From Flavobacterium aquicola (lineage in GTDB: Bacteria > Bacteroidota > Bacteroidia > Flavobacteriales > Flavobacteriaceae), in the NCBI RefSeq assembly GCF_003385115.1, contig NZ_QUNI01000017.1:1830-65829 (forward strand): 64,000 nt of DNA. Reading direction: 5' to 3'. The first letter of the stretch is position 1. Every line of letters starts with the position of its first letter. Positions 52,564-62,593 of this stretch are shown in pieces. Made by a program: the position numbers and the translations under genes. The notes beneath the pieces were generated by a model that was given only the letters and a program-made list of their open reading frames with translations, was not told the DNA's origin and ran no database searches.

Positions 52564-53991
52564 TTACAGTTCTTTCAGCAAAGAATATACTTTCTTGAAC
52601 TTATTGAAGGATTCAGTATATACTTTTTCATTTGCCGGATTTGGAAAAAAGGTTTTTCCTGTTTCATTCTGGTTTTCTGCAGAAACATTTTTGGCTTCTA
52701 ATCCTATTAATACGGCACCCCACGCGGAACCTTCGATAGTTTGTGAGGTTTGTACTTTCATCTGAAAAATATCGGCTGTGATCTGAAGCCAAAATTCGCT
52801 TTTCCCAAAGCCACCACTGGCCATAACGGTTGTTTCTTTTCTTTTTTTGGGATCGGGCAATAGAATTTCTGTAATTTGAAATAAGCCAAATAAAATGCCT
52901 TCCAAAGTGGCTCTGACCAAATGTGCTTGTGTATGCGTAATCTGCATTCCTAAAAGTGTTCCCTGTGCAGAAGCATCCCAGATTGGTGCTCTTTCCCCCA
53001 GTAAATAAGGTACAAAAAGTAAACCTTCGGAACCTGCCGGAATCTTTTCTGCTTCTTCAAAAAGAGTTTCATAAGATACAGCTGTTTTTAGAATAGTTTC
53101 TTTAAGCCATTGCAAAACTATTGCCCCATTATTTACTGCACCCAAAGTAAGATATTCATTGCCTTTGAGATGGTAACATTGTGTCCGCATTTGAGGGTCG
53201 AGAGATGGCTGATCAATGGGTAAACGGACTGCTCCGCTTGTGCCAATTGTCAATGCCATAAATCCCTTATTCATTGCTCCTGTTCCCAGATTTGCCAAAG
53301 CGCCGTCGCCTCCGCCAATTACGTATAAGAGATTATCCAAAACTCCTTTGCATTGATGCGTCACTTCGCAAACTGCAGACAGCTGTTCTGGTTTTATTTT
53401 TAAAAAATCCAGAATTTCATCATCCCATTGTAAAGTATGGATATTCAATAATCCTGTGCCCGAAGCCATTGAAGTATCCGTAGCATATTCTCCAGTGAGA
53501 TGATGCCAGACATATTCTTTTATACTGATGAATTTGTAAGTTTTGGAGAAAACTTCAGAATCAGATTCTTTGAGCCATACTATTTTGGTCATGGGCGAAA
53601 AAGGATGAATCGGTATTCCTGTTTTTTGATAAAAAGGGTTTCCTTTTTCTGAGTTTTTGATTTTTTCGGCTATTTCGCTTGCTCTGTTATCTGCCCATAA
53701 AATTGCATTGGTGAGCGGTTTTCCAGTTTCATCAACTGCGATAATGCTCTGCATCGCCGAACTGAAACTGATAAATTGCGGCTGAATAGCTGCGGTAATT
53801 TCTTTTATGCATTCTAAAACAGTATCTAAAATCTCTTGCGGTTTCTGTACACTCCAATCTGGTTTTGGATGATACATTGGATACGAATGCGAAATCTGAT
53901 TGATTACATTTCCATGCAGGTCAAAACATACCGCTTTTGTAGCTGTAGTTCCAATGTCAATGCCAACGAAATGTGATTTTATTTGATCCAT
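52564..53991 (-). CDS. gntK: gluconokinase (FGGY family)
   Basis: 475 residues from the ATG at 53991 (HFVGIDIGTTATKAVCFD); the frame runs up to 54054 through the gntP end. FGGY motifs: GIDIGTTATKAV, ILWADNRAS, GGDGALANLGTGAMN and MASGGFGKSEFWLQITAD. It phosphorylates gluconate to 6-phosphogluconate. The start overlaps the gntP end by 13 bases. Confidence 0.9.
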   Translation of the reverse strand: MDQIKSHFVGIDIGTTATKAVCFDLHGNVINQISHSYPMYHPKPDWSVQKPQEILDTVLECIKEITAAIQPQFISFSSAMQSIIAVDETGKPLTNAILWADNRASEIAEKIKNSEKGNPFYQKTGIPIHPFSPMTKIVWLKESDSEVFSKTYKFISIKEYVWHHLTGEYATDTSMASGTGLLNIHTLQWDDEILDFLKIKPEQLSAVCEVTHQCKGVLDNLLYVIGGGDGALANLGTGAMNKGFMALTIGTSGAVRLPIDQPSLDPQMRTQCYHLKGNEYLTLGAVNNGAIVLQWLKETILKTAVSYETLFEEAEKIPAGSEGLLFVPYLLGERAPIWDASAQGTLLGMQITHTQAHLVRATLEGILFGLFQITEILLPDPKKRKETTVMASGGFGKSEFWLQITADIFQMKVQTSQTIEGSAWGAVLIGLEAKNVSAENQNETGKTFFPNPANEKVYTESFNKFKKVYSLLKEL

Positions 53992-55298
53992 ATATTCAGT
54001 ATCAAAACTCCAATTAATCCCATAACTCCAATAATTGTTTCCATGATTGTCCAAGTTTTAAACGTGTCGGAAACACTGATGCCAAAATACTCTTTGAACA
54101 TCCAGAACCCCGTATCATTGACATGAGAACACATTAAACTTCCTGCACCTATCGAAAGTACCATTAATTCAGGACTTACGCCCGATGCCGCAACTAAAGG
54201 CTGCACAATTCCGGCTGCGGTTAATCCCGCAACAGTGGCAGAACCTAAAGCAATTCGGATTATCGTAGCAATCAGCCATCCTAAAACTAGGGGAGAGAGA
54301 GATGATTTTTCGAAAAATGTACTTAAATCTGTTCCTATTCCGCTGTCTATAAGCACTTGTTTAAAAGCACCTCCGGCAGCAATTATCAAAATTATCATTG
54401 TAGCTGCGCTTAATGCAGCACCAGACTTATCCATAATGTCCTGCATTTTTCTGTTGCGGAAAATACCTAATGTAAACACTGCAAAAAGTATGGCAATCAG
54501 CATTGAAATGGTGGGGTTTCCAATAAAAATTATAATGGAACGCAGGGAATTTTCTTCTGCTAAAAACAATTCGCTGAATGTTGCTGTCGCCATCAAAATA
54601 ACAGGAACTAACGCTGTTATAATGCTGATTTGAAAAGAAGGCATTTCAGTCTCAGTAAATGTTTTGCTTTCAAATAAACCTTTTGGAGGAAAAGCATTGA
54701 TTTTTTTGATAAACTCAGGAAAAATAATTCCGGCAGCAAAAAGAGAAGGAATTGCCACTATTAATCCGTACAGGAGTGTTTTTCCAATATTAGCTTTAAA
54801 TATAACCGCGATTGCTGTTGGTCCGGGATGAGGCGGTAAAAAACCGTGTGTTATCGAAAGTGCCGAAGCCATTGCAATCCCTAGATATATAATAGGCTGC
54901 TTTGTGCTTTTGGCAACTGCAAAAACCATTGGAATTAAAATAATAAAACCTGCGTTGTAAAACATCGAAATTCCCACGGAGAAACCTGTAATCACCATCG
55001 CCCATTTGATGTGCTTCACGCCAAAGGAATTAATCATCACCGAACTTATCCGCTGTGCTGCGCCACTGTCTGAAAGGAGATTTCCTAAGATAACGCCAAA
55101 CGCAATAATTAAAATCAATGACCCCAGCGTACTGCCGATACCCTGCTGAAAGGAATTTATTAAATCAGTGAAAGGCATTCCTTTTAAAATCCCTGCAAAA
55201 AATGCTGTGATTGTTAAGGCTATAAAAGCGTTAAGCTTAACGCCGGAGATTAAATACAATAACAGTAGAATACTTGCAATCAGAATCAGTAAGGACAT
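53979..55298 (-). CDS. gntP: gluconate permease (GntP family)
   Basis: 439 residues and about twelve membrane helices. Signature regions include GITHGFLPPHPGPTAIAVIF-like THGFLPPHPGPTA and VLIDSGIGTDLSTFFEKSSLSPLVLGWLIATIIRIALGSATVAGLTAAGI, with SHVNDTGFWMF near the end. Imports gluconate with protons. Middle gene of the gluconate operon. Confidence 0.93.
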   Translation of the reverse strand: MSLLILIASILLLLYLISGVKLNAFIALTITAFFAGILKGMPFTDLINSFQQGIGSTLGSLILIIAFGVILGNLLSDSGAAQRISSVMINSFGVKHIKWAMVITGFSVGISMFYNAGFIILIPMVFAVAKSTKQPIIYLGIAMASALSITHGFLPPHPGPTAIAVIFKANIGKTLLYGLIVAIPSLFAAGIIFPEFIKKINAFPPKGLFESKTFTETEMPSFQISIITALVPVILMATATFSELFLAEENSLRSIIIFIGNPTISMLIAILFAVFTLGIFRNRKMQDIMDKSGAALSAATMIILIIAAGGAFKQVLIDSGIGTDLSTFFEKSSLSPLVLGWLIATIIRIALGSATVAGLTAAGIVQPLVAASGVSPELMVLSIGAGSLMCSHVNDTGFWMFKEYFGISVSDTFKTWTIMETIIGVMGLIGVLILNIWIK

Positions 55299-55406
55299 GA
55301 AATAATTTTTTTATGGATGTGATAATTCTATTGAAAATTGAGTTTCTGTCAAGACCTAACAGGTTTTTAAGACCTGCTAAGTCTAATTTAATAAGATTCT
55401 CGGCGA

Positions 55407-56306
55407 TTATTCATTTTTCTCAACAGCATGACCGCCGAATTCATTTCGAAGTGCGGCCACAACCTTTCCAGAAAAGGTATCTGACATTTGGGAACGGTAA
55501 CGCATCATTATAGAAAGCGCAATTACAGGTGTTGGAACGCCTAAATCCAATGCGGTTTCTAAGGTCCATTTTCCTTCGCCAGAGGAATGCATAATTCCTT
55601 TTATACCGTCTAGTTTTGCATCTTTAGAAAAAGCATTTTCAGTCAGTTCCATCAGCCAGCTGCGTACAACAGAACCATGATTAAACAGTTTGGCTGTTTT
55701 GTGAAAATCAATATCAAATTCGGAATGTTCAAAAACTTCAAATCCTTCTGCAATAGACTGCATCATACCGTATTCGATTCCATTGTGAACCATTTTGGTA
55801 AAATGACCGCTTCCGGCTGCTCCTGTATATAGCGATCCGTTTTCGACAGAAATATTTTTGAAGACTTTAGATACATAATCAAATACATCTGCATCACCGC
55901 CTATCATTGTGCAGGCACCATTTAGCGCTCCCGAAGTTCCTCCCGAGGTTCCGCAGTCTAAAAAATCAATTCCATGTTCTTTCAATTTAGTATATCGGCG
56001 TTTGGAATCATTATAATTCGAGTTTCCACCATCGATAATAATGTCATTTTTTGACAAATGAGGCACTAATGAGTCAATAACGGCATCTACAATTTCGCCC
56101 GCAGGAACCATTAACCAAATTACTTTTCGGTTATTTAGCTTTTTGCATAATTCTTCTACAGTATGAGCTGTTTCAATTCCTTCTTTCCCAATATTAGAAA
56201 CAAATTCTAAGTTGACGTCCTGAGCAACAACTTCATAATTGTTTCTTTTTAAATTCAGGGCTAGATTGAACCCCATTTTTCCTAGTCCGATTATTCCTAT
56301 TTGCAT
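55407..56306 (-). CDS. gnd: 6-phosphogluconate dehydrogenase, short decarboxylating type
   Basis: 299 residues, the shorter YqeC/GntZ-like class. NAD(P)-binding IGLGKMGFNLALNLKR, then DGGNSNYNDSKRR, GTSGGTSGALNGACTMIGGD, HNGIEYGMMQSIAEGFEVFEH. It oxidises and decarboxylates 6-phosphogluconate to ribulose 5-phosphate. It leads the operon gnd, gntP, gntK on the minus strand; the 108-base gap to gntP holds an imperfect inverted repeat (AGACCTAACAGGT, ACCTGCTAAGTCT). Confidence 0.9.
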   Translation of the reverse strand: MQIGIIGLGKMGFNLALNLKRNNYEVVAQDVNLEFVSNIGKEGIETAHTVEELCKKLNNRKVIWLMVPAGEIVDAVIDSLVPHLSKNDIIIDGGNSNYNDSKRRYTKLKEHGIDFLDCGTSGGTSGALNGACTMIGGDADVFDYVSKVFKNISVENGSLYTGAAGSGHFTKMVHNGIEYGMMQSIAEGFEVFEHSEFDIDFHKTAKLFNHGSVVRSWLMELTENAFSKDAKLDGIKGIMHSSGEGKWTLETALDLGVPTPVIALSIMMRYRSQMSDTFSGKVVAALRNEFGGHAVEKNE

Positions 56307-56426
56307 TGTGTCTGTTTTCTGTTTGATTTGTAAAAATATTACTTTAGTTTAATTGCTATTAATAATTTCGGTATTTAAATTTTACTTTTGAAATGAATTA
56401 TGTTAAATAATTGAAATTTAATAATC

Positions 56427-56466
56427 TAAAAAAAAAAACCTGCCAGAATTCAATCTGACAGGGTTA
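56427..56466 (-). terminator. terminator of the DUF4139 gene
   Basis: AACCCTGTCAGATTGAATTCTGGCAGGTT on the minus strand (two arms, shown as two halves AACCCTGTCAGA and TCTGGCAGGTT), followed by a long T-run. Confidence 0.75.
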
Positions 56467-56469
56467 AAT

Positions 56470-58125
56470 TTACAAATTCTCTATAATCTGATCTTTGGGA
56501 TATCGTACTTTGTAACTTATCCTGATTTTCTTGGTTTCATTTGGTTTCATCTGCAATTGCCATGTTAAAATTCCTGTTTCGGGATTTACTTTAGCACGAT
56601 CGCTTTGCAGTAATTCGATTTCAATGTCTTTATTGGAACTCAACGGATATTGGTCTTTTAATAACATTTCAATCGCTTCTTTTTTGTTATTTCTAATGGT
56701 AATATCAAAAGTGAAAGTCTGTTCTTTTTTGGAAGATAAAAACTTGGTGCCCGATTGATCCACGACTTTTTCGCGTTTGATGCTCACTTTTTTATCACGG
56801 CCCATACTCAAACTCAAAGTGTCGCTCGTTTGATTTGGTTCGATGAAAGTTTTACCCACATACATACCTTCAAAAATAATATTGGCTTCTCCTCTCAGCA
56901 GATTGTATTTGCTGTAATCGGCAATTTCGGCTAGTAAAAAAGCATCTTTTTCTGCTTTTGGTACAGCATAAAATTTATACGATGTCGGAAGCTTGATTTC
57001 TTTCAATGAAACGCTGTGTACTTTTCCACTTGATAAAATATCATAAGGAATGTCAATGTCAAAAGAAACGTTTAATTGATTTTCTGATACTGTTGTGTAA
57101 TCAGAAACAGAAGATTTTGCTAGCATCATCGGCTGTGCCTTATATTCTTCATTAGCAATCTCAACGCCTGCAACTCTTCCCTGCAGCTGATTCATTACTC
57201 CTTTATTCTTGGTAGCATAGCCACTTATAACTACTTCTTTTAACCCATTGTCAGTTGGTCTATAATTTAAGAACCAAGAACTTAATAAGGGCGCTTGATT
57301 GTTTTGGTTGGGAACACCGCTAGATAAAGTCAGTTTTACTTTTTTCCAATCGATTCCGGTGTTTTGAATAACCTGCGCTTTGTACATCATATTGATTGGT
57401 ACCGTTACACTTTCGGTGCGTAAATCATAAAATGGAGTCCATGAAGCACTATTCGATAAATAAGTAATATCCAATGGAACGGCTCCAGCCAAATTGTTCA
57501 TCACTTGGACAATTAGTTTTCCGGAAGAAGTTTTCTCTTCTTTACTAGTATCAACTTCGAGTTTGTTGTTCAATTTCTGAAGAGTCTCATTGAGTTTTTG
57601 CTCTTTTTCATTTAAGGCGTTTATTGTATTGGCAATTTCAGTTTGTTTGGCTTTGTAATAATCGACCATTTTCATTAGTTCCAATACATTCAAACCCGAA
57701 TTCACTCCCGAAACCTGCTGATTTCTGTCTAAAAGCGCCAATGTTTTGGTTTCCGAATTCTTGGCATTAGTTGTTTTTAAAAGTTCTTTTTGAACCAAAA
57801 CAATACTGTCTTTTACTTTTTTCAATGCAGGAGATTTTAAATCCACTTCATATTCCGAAACGTAGTCGTTGGTAAATTGAACCGAAAGTACCGTTACGCT
57901 CGCAGGGGCGCCTATCTGTACTGAATTTTCATTTAAATCGACGGCTACATTTTTGATGACAATCTCACTGGTGCCTAATGGCAGATTTATATTGGCTGTT
58001 TGAGAGATTTCTGCAGCGTTAAAATACACGGTCGCTGCTTTTACTTTGGCAGTCGTGAAAATTGGTTTTTGTGCAAAACTAAATGCCGAAAACAATAACG
58101 CAAAGAGGAAATAAATTTTTTTCAT
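56470..58125 (-). CDS. secreted MuiA-like DUF4139 protein with plug-like insertion
   Basis: 551 residues from the ATG at 58125 (MKKIYFLFALLFSAFSFAQ, Sec signal); the open frame extends 44 codons further but without a plausible signal there. An N-terminal DUF4140 part, a coiled-coil (about 135-180), then DUF4139 (VPLDITYLSNSASWTPFYDLR, the family hallmark). Inside DUF4139 sits KEVVISGYATKNKGVMNQLQGRVAGVEIANEEYK, which resembles the plug/CarboxypepD-reg start of SusC-like TonB receptors. MuiA-type proteins affect mucoidy; function is unclear. Confidence 0.85.
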   Translation of the reverse strand: MKKIYFLFALLFSAFSFAQKPIFTTAKVKAATVYFNAAEISQTANINLPLGTSEIVIKNVAVDLNENSVQIGAPASVTVLSVQFTNDYVSEYEVDLKSPALKKVKDSIVLVQKELLKTTNAKNSETKTLALLDRNQQVSGVNSGLNVLELMKMVDYYKAKQTEIANTINALNEKEQKLNETLQKLNNKLEVDTSKEEKTSSGKLIVQVMNNLAGAVPLDITYLSNSASWTPFYDLRTESVTVPINMMYKAQVIQNTGIDWKKVKLTLSSGVPNQNNQAPLLSSWFLNYRPTDNGLKEVVISGYATKNKGVMNQLQGRVAGVEIANEEYKAQPMMLAKSSVSDYTTVSENQLNVSFDIDIPYDILSSGKVHSVSLKEIKLPTSYKFYAVPKAEKDAFLLAEIADYSKYNLLRGEANIIFEGMYVGKTFIEPNQTSDTLSLSMGRDKKVSIKREKVVDQSGTKFLSSKKEQTFTFDITIRNNKKEAIEMLLKDQYPLSSNKDIEIELLQSDRAKVNPETGILTWQLQMKPNETKKIRISYKVRYPKDQIIENL

Positions 58126-58324
58126 GAGGTAGTGAGTTAAGATTATATCTCTATAGATGGCAAAAAGTTGAAAAAGGTTGGGTGTCTGCTCAAATTTTTT
58201 ATAATTTTTTTTTTGCCAGGTATTACAAAGATTCACACAGATTTTTGTAAGCATCATTAAAAAAATCTGTGTAAAACTATGCTAATTCTATCTTTTTTAA
58301 GTCGTTGTGAATACTTTGTAAGAT

Positions 58325-59485
58325 TCATTTTTCTACGGTGTAACCTTTCACTTTTGCCAAAGCCACTATAGAAGTGTTGATTGCTTTTCCCAAATCGTCC
58401 TGTGATTTTGTTTTTTTGGCTTCGGTGTCGATGTATTGCTGGCGTTTTTTGCCCAATTCACCAATTTCTTTTTGAATAGCTTCTCTTTCCTTGGTTTTTT
58501 GAGTAATAATTTCTTGCACTTCAGCTTCGGATTTGTTTTGAAGTTCGGCTGGTAATTCTTCTTTTTTGATTTTTGCAATGGCTTTTGGATCTTGTTTTAC
58601 TCGGTCAACCAAATCCCAGCTTTCGTTTTTGTATACCGCTTTGGATTTACTTACGGCACGTTCCGCATAATTGGCAGATGAAACGCCTTGTGCATTTTTG
58701 TCCTGTACTTCCTGATTTATTTTTTTAGCAGAGCCTTTCGATCCATAGCCAATATAGGTCGAATTTATCTTTACATTGCATTTTGATATTTGATCGTCAT
58801 AAGGCGTTGATACGTATTGAATAGATTGATTTGAGTCAATGTTGAAGTATTTTCCTTTGCCATAATCGGCACCGTCTTTCCAAAAGGTATTTATGCCCTC
58901 CAAACTGCTTCCGCAAAAGATAGTATTGACGTAAATATCGTTTTTCATTGCATCACTGATCGCTTCTTTGTAGTTTATTCCGCCTTGGTTGAAGGCTTCG
59001 TTTCCTGCAATATAAATAAGCTTCATATTGTCGTTTGCTTTTCCCCATTGCAGTTTTTTTGTAGCGTCCTGAATTACCGCACCGCAATATTCGTTGCCTC
59101 CGTTGGTTCTCAAAGCAAACAATTTTTCTGAAATCAAGTCGAGGTCAGTGGTTAGTGGAGTTACTTGACGAATATAATTAGATTGCTGTGCCAAACCGTC
59201 GTTGCCGTATTCGTAAAGCGCAATTTCGATATCGGGAGTTTTTCCTGAATATTTAAGAGTGGTCAGAGTGTTTACAATATTCCAAAGTCTGGATTTGGCT
59301 TGGTCGATCAAGCCGTCCATACTGTTGGATGTGTCCAATAAAAGTGCGACTTGGATTTTGTTATTGTCTTCTCCTTTTGGCTTTTCGGGATTGATTTTTT
59401 CTACGGGTTTTGCATTCGAATTGTTACAGCTTGCAAAAGAAAGTGTTGTTGCTAAAAGCGCTGAGATAAATAGTGTCGATTTCAT
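58325..59485 (-). CDS. vWA-domain lipoprotein
   Basis: 386 residues; lipoprotein signal with Cys at residue 20 (TLSFASCNNS). A von Willebrand A domain starts VALLLDTSNSMDGLIDQAKSRLW, with the metal site DxSxS. KLIYIAGNEAFNQGGINYKEAI follows. The last ~100 residues are a Lys/Glu-rich coiled coil (EAEVQEIITQKTKEREAIQKEIGELGKKRQQYIDTEAKK). Probably binds partner proteins outside the cell membrane. Confidence 0.85.
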   Translation of the reverse strand: MKSTLFISALLATTLSFASCNNSNAKPVEKINPEKPKGEDNNKIQVALLLDTSNSMDGLIDQAKSRLWNIVNTLTTLKYSGKTPDIEIALYEYGNDGLAQQSNYIRQVTPLTTDLDLISEKLFALRTNGGNEYCGAVIQDATKKLQWGKANDNMKLIYIAGNEAFNQGGINYKEAISDAMKNDIYVNTIFCGSSLEGINTFWKDGADYGKGKYFNIDSNQSIQYVSTPYDDQISKCNVKINSTYIGYGSKGSAKKINQEVQDKNAQGVSSANYAERAVSKSKAVYKNESWDLVDRVKQDPKAIAKIKKEELPAELQNKSEAEVQEIITQKTKEREAIQKEIGELGKKRQQYIDTEAKKTKSQDDLGKAINTSIVALAKVKGYTVEK

Positions 59486-59593
59486 AGTTTCTAGTTTTTA
59501 AGGATTGATTACAGATCAAACTTAGAAACTAAAAACACTCTTTTTTTGGACAAATGGTGAAACGGGCTTTTCACTTGGTGAAACGGGTTTAAA

Positions 59594-59640
59594 TTAAGCC
59601 TGAAACCTGTAGCAGAATCTACTACAGGTTTCAGGCTTAA
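59594..59640 (-). terminator. terminator of the SIMPL-like gene
   Basis: A perfect 19-bp stem (TTAAGCCTGAAACCTGTAG with its complement) and a 9-base loop, directly after the stop codon. Confidence 0.8.
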
Positions 59641-59641
59641 T

Positions 59642-60604
59642 TTAAAGCTTTTGTTTTGCGGTATCGACAACAAGATTCTTTAAATCGCCATTTGGAGTAA
59701 TCAGTATAAATTGCTTATCTGTTTTAGGAATTTGTTTCTTTTCTCTATTAATGAAAATCTTTATTTCATATTGTACTTGTATAACCGGTTCCAAGATCGT
59801 AGGGTTTATTATAAAATCAAATTCTTTATTAAATACAGGCTGATAATAAAGCGTAGTCGATTTATTTGATTGATTGACATTTGCTGTTTTCTTTAAGTTT
59901 AAATAAGAATTATTATACGCTTCATAGGATTTGTACATTTCTACAGGTAAGTTTACAATAAAATCATCGGTTATTCTTTTTTCTGCATTTGTAAATGTCT
60001 CACCAAGAATTACCTCATAATTCTTGGTTTTTTCCTGTATTAACAGCTTTGCTTTGTTCATCATTTCTTTTTTGATTGATTCTAAAGTATTTGAGACATA
60101 ATCAACTCGTACCAGATCGTATATTTCATGATTGGATAAAATTGATATGAAATCGTTCAACTGATTGGGATCAGAGTATTTTATATGAATGTTTTTCTTC
60201 AACTCAAACCCAATTGGAACTTCATTGTAGGTTTTACGACTGAAAACCTTTTTCTCAACTTCATATTCATAAACAGGAACAAATGAGATCATATCTACAA
60301 AGGTTACAACATCTTTTTTGAGTTTGATTTCTGTTAATGATTGCGAAATTCTCTGATTAATTAATTCATTGACCTCTTTGGTCGTTTTACCTATTTGAGT
60401 TAAACTGAAAATAGCAGTGTATGAATCTGCCTTAACATTCGCAAGGCCTTTTACAGTTATCATAATACCATCCTGAGATGGAAAATTGATATTGATTGTT
60501 TTTTGTTCAGAATACTGATTTTGGTAATTGACATTTCCCGAAACCTGTCCAGAGCTAAACTGAGACAACAGAATGATTAAAAATGAAATGAATAGTTTTT
60601 TCAT
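59642..60604 (-). CDS. secreted SIMPL-domain-like protein
   Basis: 320 residues, Sec signal (MKKLFISFLIILLSQFSSGQ). MITVKGLANVKADSYTAIFSLTQIGKTTKEVNELINQRISQSLTEIKL has the start of SIMPL (DUF541) domains, with VKGxAxVxADxY in the usual place; the rest keeps the length and the LxxxIKKEMMNKAKLLIQEKTKNY helix. Function unknown. Confidence 0.75.
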   Translation of the reverse strand: MKKLFISFLIILLSQFSSGQVSGNVNYQNQYSEQKTININFPSQDGIMITVKGLANVKADSYTAIFSLTQIGKTTKEVNELINQRISQSLTEIKLKKDVVTFVDMISFVPVYEYEVEKKVFSRKTYNEVPIGFELKKNIHIKYSDPNQLNDFISILSNHEIYDLVRVDYVSNTLESIKKEMMNKAKLLIQEKTKNYEVILGETFTNAEKRITDDFIVNLPVEMYKSYEAYNNSYLNLKKTANVNQSNKSTTLYYQPVFNKEFDFIINPTILEPVIQVQYEIKIFINREKKQIPKTDKQFILITPNGDLKNLVVDTAKQKL

Positions 60605-60751
60605 ATTGATAGATTTTAAGTTTACATGGTAAAAGTATCAATAGAGGAAATATATTTTTGAGAGAATGGGTCAACAAGCCGTTTGACTTGGTAAAAGCTA
60701 TAGTTTTGGAATTAAAAATTAACTTACTTTACACTTTCTAAATATTTGTTT

Positions 60752-62593
60752 GTGAAACATAATTTATTAATTGTTTTTGCTCTGCTCTTTTTAGCGTTTT
60801 TATTTCCTCATGAAATAATTGCGCAGTCTCCTTCTATAGAAAAAATTGAAAAAAAAAATAACGCTAAAAGTAGCAAAGCTAAAATTAGTGTAGTTGCTGA
60901 CGAATTATCTAAATCTTTGGATGAAAATAATGAATCGAATATCGCTTCGAATTATGAAAAACTGGCCAATGAGTTTCTCGGAAAAGGGGATAATGCCAAG
61001 GCCGAGGAATATTTTAAAAAAGCGCTGGCGAGCTACACCAAACTAAAACTGACCGATGACAAAACCCGTGTCACCAGAAGCCTTGCCAAAGTGCAAGAAT
61101 CACAGAAGGATTATAAGTCGGCGATTAGTAATTATGAAGTTGCCGGATCGATGGCCGAAGATAAAAGTCTCGAAAAGATTAATACTAATGATGCCAATCG
61201 TCTGCGATCGTCTGCGAGTCCGGTGGCTCAGGAAAGTTATGTGAATTCGAATATTGAATTGCTGAAAAAGGAGAAAAAAAGTGATGAGGTTTCGGATGCT
61301 TATGTGAAGAAGGCCGAAAATTCGCTTCAACAAAAAAAGAAGGAAGTTGCGATAGAAAGTTACAATCAGGCGCTCGCTTACGCGAAAGGGAAGCCGGCGA
61401 AGATCATCAAAATTAATAATGAAATTGCCAAAGTATACGCTTCGGACAATCAGTTTGACAAGGCAATCGGGATTAGCGAAAAGCTTTTGGCGGATGCCAA
61501 AACCAAACAGGATTTCACTACTCAAATCAAGCAATTGCAGTCGCTTTCGGGGCTTTATTTTCAAAAGGAAGAACCAAACAAAGCTGTTGATGCCTTAAAG
61601 GAAGCATTTGCCTTAGCACTGCAAAAAGGTAATTCGGCCGAAGCGAAAACAAGTCTGACGGCATTAACGCAGTATTATAATAAAAAAGGAAACAATAAGG
61701 AGAGTTTGGCTTTATACGATCAATTTGTTCAGAATTTCGACCAGTTAATTCATTCGGACACGACTTTGATTGATGCCAAAACATTTCAGGTGAGTGAAGA
61801 TAAAATTCGCCAGTTGGAAAAAGAAAAGTCGCTGAAAGACGAGCTGATTTCAAGGAAAAACACTTTTAATTATTTTCTATTGGGTTCAATAGGGTTGCTA
61901 TTACTGTTTTTTGTATGGATTGTAAAATCATTTTTTGCTATTAAAACTAAGAATAAGGAAATCGCTTTGCAATCGTTGCGTCGCGAAATGAATCCACATT
62001 TTATTTTCAACAGTCTTAATAGCGTCAATCAGTTTATTTCCGAGAATAAAGAGCTGGAAGCCAATAAATACCTGACTTCGTATTCTACGCTGATGCGAAA
62101 TACAATGGAGAATTCCAACAAGGATTTTGTTTCACTGGATAACGAATTGGAGCAATTGAAGAAATATTTGGAACTGGAACATTTGCGTTTTCAGGATAAA
62201 TTTGATTTTAAAATTAGTGTTGATCCGGAATTGGATGCCGAAAGGACGATGGTTCCGAATATGATAATGCAACCGCATTTGGAGAACGCCATTTGGCACG
62301 GTTTACGTTATTTGGATACCAAAGGACTGCTGTTGCTAAAAGTGGAGTTAATCAGCGGAAAAGTGGTGATTCGGATTGAGGATAACGGCATTGGTCTTGC
62401 CAAAAGTCAGGAGCTGAAAACGGCCAATCAAAAAGTGCACGAATCACGAGGAATGAGCAATACGAAAGAACGTATCAGTCTGCTGAATGAACTGTACAAA
62501 CAGCATATTTCTTTCATTATTTTTGAAAAAACAGTACCGGAAAGAGGAACGATTGTTGAAATTAGCTGTCCATTAATTGATAAAATACGATGA
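60752..62593 (+). CDS. LytS/YehU-type sensor histidine kinase with TPR sensor region
   Basis: 613 residues from a GTG at 60752 (a TTG at 60746 is also in frame); signal-like start to about residue 25 (FPHEIIAQ). TPR-like helical repeats fill about residues 45-340 (YEKLANEFLGKGDNAKAEEYFKKALASY and similar), then a single membrane helix (FLLGSIGLLLLFFVWIVKSFF). The kinase is of the His_kinase type: RREMNPHFIFNSLNSVNQFI with the phospho-His near residue 415, ENAIWHGLRY and DNGIGLAKS. Overlaps the regulator gene by 4 bases. Confidence 0.9.
   Translation: MKHNLLIVFALLFLAFLFPHEIIAQSPSIEKIEKKNNAKSSKAKISVVADELSKSLDENNESNIASNYEKLANEFLGKGDNAKAEEYFKKALASYTKLKLTDDKTRVTRSLAKVQESQKDYKSAISNYEVAGSMAEDKSLEKINTNDANRLRSSASPVAQESYVNSNIELLKKEKKSDEVSDAYVKKAENSLQQKKKEVAIESYNQALAYAKGKPAKIIKINNEIAKVYASDNQFDKAIGISEKLLADAKTKQDFTTQIKQLQSLSGLYFQKEEPNKAVDALKEAFALALQKGNSAEAKTSLTALTQYYNKKGNNKESLALYDQFVQNFDQLIHSDTTLIDAKTFQVSEDKIRQLEKEKSLKDELISRKNTFNYFLLGSIGLLLLFFVWIVKSFFAIKTKNKEIALQSLRREMNPHFIFNSLNSVNQFISENKELEANKYLTSYSTLMRNTMENSNKDFVSLDNELEQLKKYLELEHLRFQDKFDFKISVDPELDAERTMVPNMIMQPHLENAIWHGLRYLDTKGLLLLKVELISGKVVIRIEDNGIGLAKSQELKTANQKVHESRGMSNTKERISLLNELYKQHISFIIFEKTVPERGTIVEISCPLIDKIR

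Noticed and set aside
61100-61564. Minus-strand 154-residue ORF inside the sensor kinase gene
   Set aside because: Antisense to the TPR region of a clear kinase gene; its Leu/Phe/Arg-rich composition reflects the opposite-strand Lys/Glu codons.
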